Source of the DNA: DATELY01 sp035276085
GTDB lineage: Bacteria > Pseudomonadota > Gammaproteobacteria > Steroidobacterales > Steroidobacteraceae
DNA length: 26,663 nucleotides
Direction: 5' to 3'
Assembly (NCBI GenBank): GCA_035276085.1
Contig: DATELY010000250.1
Span: forward strand, 1 to 26,663
This document shows positions 21,916-26,663 of this stretch, piece after piece. How positions within the stretch are numbered: the stretch's first letter is position 1; every line of letters starts with the position of its first letter. Below the pieces are notes generated by a model that made no database searches, was not told where the DNA came from, and saw only the letters and a list, made by a program, of their open reading frames with translations. Made by a program: the position numbers and the translations under genes.

Positions 21916-22617
21916 ATGAAGAACCTCCAGATCCTGGCGGCCATTGGCCTGGTCGCTGCAGCAAGTGCTGCTCAGGCCGACGTAACTGGTACCGCTGCGA
22001 TCGTTAGCGACTACGACTTCCGCGGCATTACGCAGACAGGTGAAGATCCGGCGCTTCAACTGTCGATCGACTATGCGCATGACAGCGGCTGGTATGCAGG
22101 CGTTTGGGGCAGCAACGTCGATCAATTTTCCGATGGCGGTGAGAACACCGCTTCGACAGAGGTGGACCTGTATACGGGATTCAAGGGTACTGCCGGCGAC
22201 ATCGGCTGGGATGCCGGAATCGTCTATTACACCTACTCCGGTGCTTCCGACCTGAACTACGCGGAAATATATGGCAAGGTCACATACAGCATCCTTACTG
22301 CGGGGTTGTACTGGAGCAATGACTTTGGCGGTAAGGCCACGGGCGGCAAGAGTGATAGCGCCGCTTACGTCTTCGGTGATGTAAACGTTCCTGCTGGTCC
22401 AGTAAGTGTGCTCTTGCACGCTGGCTATAGCGATGGCGACGGCATCGAAGAGGCATATGGCACCACGGAAAATTCGTACATCGACTACGCCGTGGGTGTC
22501 AGCTACACCGCCAGCAACATCACGCTGGGTTTGAAGTGGGTCGCCTACGATTTCGATGATGCCGGCTCTGACGACCGGATCATCCTTTCGGTCAGCACCG
22601 CGCTGCCTTGGAAATAA
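21916..22617 (+). CDS. TorF-family putative porin (TIGR02001/gcw_chp type)
   Basis: A 233-residue outer-membrane beta-barrel. Signal peptide MKNLQILAAIGLVAAASAAQA is cut before DVTGTAAIVSDYDFRGI, and this opening (S.YDFRGITQT) is the family hallmark. The rest is alternating aromatic strands (YAGVWGSNVD, VDLYTGFKG, WDAGIVYYTY, YAEIYGKVTY) ending in ALPWK; the last residues do not form the classical terminal Phe. In many Proteobacteria this family sits next to glnK-amtB and is nitrogen regulated; here it is monocistronic with its own sigma-54 promoter and terminator, which agrees with nitrogen control. Start ATG 21916 follows GGGAG by seven bases. Confidence 0.88.
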   Translation: MKNLQILAAIGLVAAASAAQADVTGTAAIVSDYDFRGITQTGEDPALQLSIDYAHDSGWYAGVWGSNVDQFSDGGENTASTEVDLYTGFKGTAGDIGWDAGIVYYTYSGASDLNYAEIYGKVTYSILTAGLYWSNDFGGKATGGKSDSAAYVFGDVNVPAGPVSVLLHAGYSDGDGIEEAYGTTENSYIDYAVGVSYTASNITLGLKWVAYDFDDAGSDDRIILSVSTALPWK

Positions 22618-22641
22618 CTACGTAGCTCGAGCGCCCGAGAG

Positions 22642-22675
22642 AAAGCCCCGCGTTTTGCGACGCGGGGCTTTTTTA
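22642..22675. terminator. Bidirectional rho-independent terminator between porin and aminotransferase
   Basis: Stem AAAGCCCCGCG (22642-22652) with its exact complement at 22661-22671, an eight-base loop, and a T run on the plus strand (22669-22674). The A run at the other foot is shorter, so termination of the minus-strand aminotransferase, which stops at 22678 immediately before it, would be weaker but plausible. Confidence 0.88.
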
Positions 22676-22677
22676 TT

Positions 22678-23994
22678 TCAGCCCACTTCCCGCAATAGCC
22701 CGCCCAACGTCCCGATCAGCTCATCGACTTGCTGCTTCTCGATGATCAGCGGTGGGGACAGCGCAATCACGTCGCCCGTCACTCGAATCAACACGCCGCG
22801 TTCAAACGCTTTGCGGAAGACTTCAAATGCGCGTGCACCGGGAGCGCCGGCACGCGACTCCAGTTCGATGCCTGCTACCAGTCCCAAGTTGCGAATGTCC
22901 GCGACGTGAGGCAGACCTCGCAGTGAGTGCACCGCATTCTCCCAATGACCGCTCATCTCCTTGGCGCGCGCGAACAGGCCGGCGCGCTGATACACCTTCT
23001 GCGCTGCGAGCGCGGCTGCGCACGCAACCGGATGACCGGAATACGTGTAGCCATGGAACAGCTCGATCGCATTCTCAGGGCCCTGCATGAATGCATCGTA
23101 GATGTGTTTTCGAACGAACACTGCGCCCATCGGTACGGCACCGTTCGTGAGCCCTTTGGCCGCCGTGATCATGTCCGGTACGACATCGAAATATTGAGCC
23201 CCGAACGACGCGCCCAATCTGCCGAAGCCCGTGATCACTTCGTCGAAGATCAGCAGGATGCCGTACTTGTCGCAGATCTCGCGCAGACGCTGCAGATAAC
23301 CACGGGGCGGAAGGATGACCCCTGCTGAGCCTGCTACGGGTTCGACGATGAGTGCTGCGATGGTGGATGCATCATGCAGTTGCACGAGACGCTCCAGATC
23401 CTCGGCGAGTTCGATACCGAACTCCGGCACGCCGCGAGAAAAGCGGTTCCGTTCCAGATTCAACGTGTGGCGCAAGTGATCGACGCCGGCGAGCATCGAA
23501 CCGAAGGACTTGCGGTTGTTCACCATCCCGCCGACCGAGATGCCGCCGAAGCCGACACCGTGATAGCCCTTCTCACGTCCGATGAGACGCTGCCGCGCGC
23601 CTTCGCCTTTCGCTCGGTGATAGGCGAGCGCAATCTTCAACGCGGTATCCACCGATTCGGAACCGGAGTTCGTGAAGAAGACGTGATCGAGATCGCCGGG
23701 TGTCAGCTTTACGAGCTCCCGCGCCAACTCGAAGGCGGGCGGATGTCCCATCTGAAACGGCGGTGCGTATTCCATCGTGGCGATCTGCTCGCTCACGGCG
23801 GAGACAATCTCCTTCACGCCATGACCTGCGTTGACGCACCACAGCCCGGCGACGCCGTCCAGGATCTTGCGACCGTCGTCCGTCCAGTAATACATGCCCT
23901 CGGCGCGCGCGAGCATGCGAGGCGCGGCCTTGAACTGGCGATTGGCCGTGAACGGCATCCAGAAGGCTTCGAGATCGGCGCGGGACATGGACAT
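22678..23994 (-). CDS. Class III (omega-amino acid:pyruvate-type) aminotransferase
   Basis: PLP enzyme of 438 residues moving amino groups from omega-amino acids or diamines to pyruvate. TNSGSESVDTALK (108-120) binds the phosphate, FDEVITGFGR (250-259) contains the PLP-contacting D251, and the Schiff-base lysine is K280 in ITAAKGLTNG. The opening FWMPFTANRQFKAAPRM is characteristic of the beta-alanine/omega-amino acid--pyruvate branch. Start ATG 23994 follows GAGG by five bases; the ATG two codons later is an alternative. Divergent from N-carbamoylputrescine amidase, so putrescine or a putrescine-derived amine is a reasonable substrate. Exact specificity cannot be read from sequence. Confidence 0.9.
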   Translation of the reverse strand: MSMSRADLEAFWMPFTANRQFKAAPRMLARAEGMYYWTDDGRKILDGVAGLWCVNAGHGVKEIVSAVSEQIATMEYAPPFQMGHPPAFELARELVKLTPGDLDHVFFTNSGSESVDTALKIALAYHRAKGEGARQRLIGREKGYHGVGFGGISVGGMVNNRKSFGSMLAGVDHLRHTLNLERNRFSRGVPEFGIELAEDLERLVQLHDASTIAALIVEPVAGSAGVILPPRGYLQRLREICDKYGILLIFDEVITGFGRLGASFGAQYFDVVPDMITAAKGLTNGAVPMGAVFVRKHIYDAFMQGPENAIELFHGYTYSGHPVACAAALAAQKVYQRAGLFARAKEMSGHWENAVHSLRGLPHVADIRNLGLVAGIELESRAGAPGARAFEVFRKAFERGVLIRVTGDVIALSPPLIIEKQQVDELIGTLGGLLREVG

Positions 23995-24087
23995 GACGGC
24001 CTCGTTTCAGGGTAGAAAAAACGCGCACAGCGGCGGGACTTACGGAATCATAGGCCGCTCCCCCGCAGGACCCAACCCGCGCAAGTA

Positions 24088-24105
24088 CCACGTGGACGCA
24101 CGTGG
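24088..24105. promoter_or_regulatory. Inverted repeat in the divergent aminotransferase/aguB promoter region
   Basis: CCACGTG, four-base spacer GACG, then CACGTGG: a perfect 7-bp dyad in the 170-bp gap between two divergent nitrogen-metabolism genes, 60 bp before aguB. Candidate shared operator. Confidence 0.45.
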
Positions 24106-24164
24106 GGCGCGGTGTGGCAGGTATGCGATCATTGCGCCCGCCGTTCGCTTGCCCGGAGTGCTTC

Positions 24165-25037
24165 ATGTCCGTTGTCGTCGCCGCAACTCAGTTCGCCTGC
24201 ACCAATGACCGGCAGGAGAACCTTGCGACCGCGGAGCGATTGATCCGTGAGGCGGCGGGGCAGGGCGCGAACATCGTGTTGATTCAGGAGTTGTTCGAGA
24301 CGCCCTATTTCTGCAAGGACCATCGACCGGAATTCTTCGACTGGGCATTGCCCATTTCAGAGAATCCCGCTGTCCGTCGCTTTCAGCAGCTGGCGCGCGA
24401 GCTGAACGTCGTGTTGCCTGCCAGTGTGTTCGAGCGTGCCGGCAACGCGTTCTACAACTCGATCGCCATCATCGACGCCGATGGCACAAACCTCGGTGTG
24501 TATCGCAAATCGCATATTCCCGAGAGCCCGGGTTATCACGAGAAGTTCTATTTCTCGCCCGGAGACACGGGCTTCAAAGTGTGGCGCACGCGCTTCGGCA
24601 CCCTGGGCGTGGGCATCTGTTGGGATCAGTGGTTTCCCGAGACTGCCCGCGCCATGGCGTTGATGGGCGCGGAGATGTTGTTCTTCCCAACGGCGATCGG
24701 TGCCGAACCGCAGGATCCCGGTATCGACTCGCGCGATCACTGGCAACGAACCATGCAAGGTCACGCCGCCGCGAACATCATGCCGCTGATCAGCTCCAAT
24801 CGCATCGGCTGCGAGCCGGGTAATCTGTGGACCGTCGACTATTACGGCTCATCGTTCATTGCCGATCACACCGGTGCAATCATCGCGCAGGCAGACCGTT
24901 CGACCGAAACGGTGCTGACCGCAAGCTTCGACCTCGATGCGATCCGGCGTTATCGACACGCATGGGGCGTGTTTCGCGACCGGCGGCCCGATCTCTATGG
25001 GCCATTGCTCACGCTCGACGGCAGCACCCAGCGGTGA
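24165..25037 (+). CDS. aguB: N-carbamoylputrescine amidase
   Basis: Hydrolyses N-carbamoylputrescine to putrescine, CO2 and ammonia in the agmatine route. The 290-residue nitrilase-superfamily protein has the catalytic triad E42 (LIQELFETPYFC), K115 (YRKSHIPE) and C152 (GICWDQWFPE). PGYHEKFYFSPGDTGFKVW is diagnostic for the AguB group. Start ATG 24165 follows GGAG by six bases and begins the first beta strand; codons upstream are promoter DNA. No agmatine deiminase (aguA) is in the window. Its stop overlaps the next gene's GTG by four bases. Confidence 0.93.
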   Translation: MSVVVAATQFACTNDRQENLATAERLIREAAGQGANIVLIQELFETPYFCKDHRPEFFDWALPISENPAVRRFQQLARELNVVLPASVFERAGNAFYNSIAIIDADGTNLGVYRKSHIPESPGYHEKFYFSPGDTGFKVWRTRFGTLGVGICWDQWFPETARAMALMGAEMLFFPTAIGAEPQDPGIDSRDHWQRTMQGHAAANIMPLISSNRIGCEPGNLWTVDYYGSSFIADHTGAIIAQADRSTETVLTASFDLDAIRRYRHAWGVFRDRRPDLYGPLLTLDGSTQR

Positions 25038-26434
25038 GTGCAGCGATTGATCCCACATTCGCGGCTTGCCTCCCTGGCCGCTACGCCTGCGTCGATCTGG
25101 AAACCACCGGCGCGGATCCGCAGTTCGCCCGCATCATCGAAGTGGGCATCGTGCTCATCGATGACGGTGTGATCACCGATCGCTGGACCTCTCTCGTCGA
25201 CCCCGAGAAGCCGATCTCCGAGCGGATTCAAGCGTTCACTGGAATCACGAACGAGATGGTTGCCGTCGCTCCCACCTTCCATCAGGTGCTCGACGAGATT
25301 CAGACACGCTGCAGCGGTCGCATCTTCGCCGCTCATAACGCGCGCTTCGACTATGGATTTCTGCGCGCCGAATTTGCTCGCGCGGGAAAACGTTTCGACG
25401 CCTCCCTGCTCTGTACGGTCAAGCTGTCGCGTCGCCTGGATGCGAGCGTACGCGTGCACAATCTCGATGCCGTGATCGAGCGCTACGGGCTCACCTGCGA
25501 AAGACGTCATCGCGCCTTGCCGGATGCGCACGCGGTCGCGGATTTTTTGCTCGCGGCGGCGTCCGCGCACGGCACGGTTCGCGTGCAACAAGAGCTCGAC
25601 CATCTGACGCGCCCCGTCATCTTGCCGCCGCAACTGCCAGCCTCGTTGCTGGATGAGCTGCCGGATGCGCCGGGTGTCTATTGCTGTGTCGATGCCGAGG
25701 GCAACGCTCTTCAGGTCGGACGTGCGAGTCATCTTCGCGGTGCCGTGTTGTCGCTTTTGACCGCGGACGGAGGACGATCGACCGTCACCTTGCGCGAGCG
25801 GGTCGCGCGCGTGGACTGGCAGCGTGCAACTGGGGAGTGGAGCGCACATCTGTTGGAGATTTTGTGGCGCAAGCAGCGACATGAGCTGCAGCCCAAACGC
25901 GCGCCCGCGCGCTATACGCTGCATTTGCGTGCTCGAGGTTCCGGTCCTGTCGTACGCCAGCTGGATGCCGATCACCTCGAACATTGCTATGGCGAGTTTC
26001 GAACTGAAGCCATGGCGGTGCGCGTGTTGAAACATCATGCCCGTGAGCATCAGCTCTGTTTGCGTGTTCTGGGTCTCGATGAGGGCGAAGGTGCATGCGT
26101 TGCGTATCAGCTCGGGCACTGCCGCGGCGCGTGCATCGGCAAGGAGCCCTTGGCAGTGCATGAGTTACGCGCGCAACTGGCGTTTGCCGATCAAGGGTAT
26201 CGTTCATGGCCGTTTGCGGGCCGTGTGGCATTGACGGACGTTCATGAGGACGCGGAGGCACTGCACGTGTTCGAGCAGTGGTGCTATCTGGGCACGGCGA
26301 ACACCGAAGAAGAAGCGGCGGAGCTGGCGCGGGCGTCAGTGCCCTTGCAGTTCGATCTCCGCATCTACCGCATGACACTCAACGCGCTACAGCAAGGGCG
26401 TGTCCGAGCCCGACCATTGACCCGCGCCAGCTGA
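25034..26434 (+). CDS. DEDDh 3'-5' exonuclease fused to a UvrC/Cho-like GIY-YIG domain
   Basis: A 466-residue protein. Residues 15-180 are a DnaQ-type proofreading exonuclease: ACVDLETTG (D21, E23), AHNARFDYGFL (D106), and HRALPDAHAVAD (H159, D164). Residues 208-290 form a GIY-YIG-like domain, LPDAPGVYCCVD and QVGRASHLRGAV, with E in HLLEILWRK; the canonical YxG tyrosine is replaced by Gln. The last 170 residues, with a Cys-rich stretch CVAYQLGHCRGACIGKE (like the UvrC CLxxQIxxCxxPC region), resemble the UvrC N-terminal half. Such epsilon-like/UvrC fusions are known in Proteobacteria. The GTG at 25034 is chosen for its GTGA overlap with the aguB stop; the long frame upstream shadows aguB. Confidence 0.87.
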   Translation: MSAAIDPTFAACLPGRYACVDLETTGADPQFARIIEVGIVLIDDGVITDRWTSLVDPEKPISERIQAFTGITNEMVAVAPTFHQVLDEIQTRCSGRIFAAHNARFDYGFLRAEFARAGKRFDASLLCTVKLSRRLDASVRVHNLDAVIERYGLTCERRHRALPDAHAVADFLLAAASAHGTVRVQQELDHLTRPVILPPQLPASLLDELPDAPGVYCCVDAEGNALQVGRASHLRGAVLSLLTADGGRSTVTLRERVARVDWQRATGEWSAHLLEILWRKQRHELQPKRAPARYTLHLRARGSGPVVRQLDADHLEHCYGEFRTEAMAVRVLKHHAREHQLCLRVLGLDEGEGACVAYQLGHCRGACIGKEPLAVHELRAQLAFADQGYRSWPFAGRVALTDVHEDAEALHVFEQWCYLGTANTEEEAAELARASVPLQFDLRIYRMTLNALQQGRVRARPLTRAS

Positions 26435-26442
26435 GCTCACGT

Positions 26443-26663
26443 ATGCAGTTTTTCGCTTCCTGTCCGCCGGGCACGGCTGATCTGCTCGCAACCGAGTTGC
26501 GCGAGCTCGGTATTACGCAGTTGCGTGAGGCGCGCCTGGGTGTGAGCTTCGACACCGATGTCGCGCATGCCTATCGAGCCTGTCTATGGTCGCGTATCGC
26601 GAGCCGGGTGCTGATGCCGCTTGCGACATTCCAGGCTGATTCCGCAGTCGAGTTGTACGAAGG
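26443..26663 (+). CDS. rlmL: 23S rRNA (guanine-N2) methyltransferase RlmL/RlmKL, N-terminal part
   Basis: Seventy-three codons before the window ends: MQFFASCPPGTADLLATEL, then GVSFDTDVAHAYRACLWSRIASRVLMPLATF and VELYEG. This matches the start of RlmL, whose THUMP domain has FAST..GLE.LL..EL and YQSLMWSRLASRI.LPL. RlmL methylates G2445 of 23S rRNA; in Gammaproteobacteria it is fused to RlmK. The ATG is eight bases after the exonuclease stop. Truncated by the edge. Confidence 0.92.
   Translation, partial: MQFFASCPPGTADLLATELRELGITQLREARLGVSFDTDVAHAYRACLWSRIASRVLMPLATFQADSAVELYE

Noticed and set aside
1..26663. Eukaryotic contamination
   Set aside because: No introns, Shine-Dalgarno sites before most genes, overlapping starts and stops, and bacterial flanking genes such as rlmL, ogt and aguB.

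Overview
The window is high-GC bacterial DNA. Its flanking genes (rlmL, a TorF-type porin, an OmpA-family protein resembling PdsO, a REP-associated tyrosine transposase, aguB) suggest a gammaproteobacterium; this taxonomic placement is inference. No rRNA, tRNA, CRISPR array or phage module was seen.

The centre (about 1273-16680, all minus strand) is an apparently complete sterol biosynthesis locus of 14 genes in one direction. In transcription order: oxidosqualene cyclase, squalene monooxygenase, NSDHL/SdmB-like dehydrogenase, CYP51, an EBP-like membrane protein, a second EBP-like protein, a C14/ERG24-family sterol reductase, a PCMH-type FAD oxidoreductase, a sterol 24-C-methyltransferase, a C5-desaturase, a Rieske oxygenase (SdmA-like), FPP synthase, squalene synthase and IPP isomerase. 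Ten of the first eleven junctions are 4-nt or 1-nt stop/start overlaps, an 8-nt overlap, or gaps of 12-13 nt, so the set looks translationally coupled. The three precursor genes follow after gaps of 50-70 nt. Read together, they run from IPP/DMAPP through FPP, squalene and oxidosqualene to a cyclised, 14-demethylated, at least partly C4-demethylated, Delta7/Delta5-type sterol with a methylated side chain. Such a contiguous, eukaryote-like pathway with an SMT is highly unusual in bacteria and is the main discovery here.

Left edge (1-1272): a truncated PemK/MazF-type toxin remnant and a RAYT transposase framed by a perfect 24-nt inverted repeat. Right of the sterol operon (16681-17545): a long leader/intergenic region with a perfect 24-bp palindrome (candidate operator), a rho-independent terminator, and a frameshifted C-terminal remnant of a TonB-dependent receptor. 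Mobile or decayed DNA on both sides is compatible with the operon having been acquired or inserted.

Right part (17548-26663): divergent alkylation-repair genes (ogt; an Ada-AlkA fusion), a deazaflavin-type nitroreductase-fold protein, an OmpA-family protein preceded by a long hairpin, a cupin, a TorF-family porin with a strong sigma-54 promoter match, a class III aminotransferase divergent from N-carbamoylputrescine amidase (polyamine/nitrogen metabolism), a DEDDh exonuclease/GIY-YIG fusion, and the start of rlmL. All calls come from reading the sequence by eye; no database search was run.
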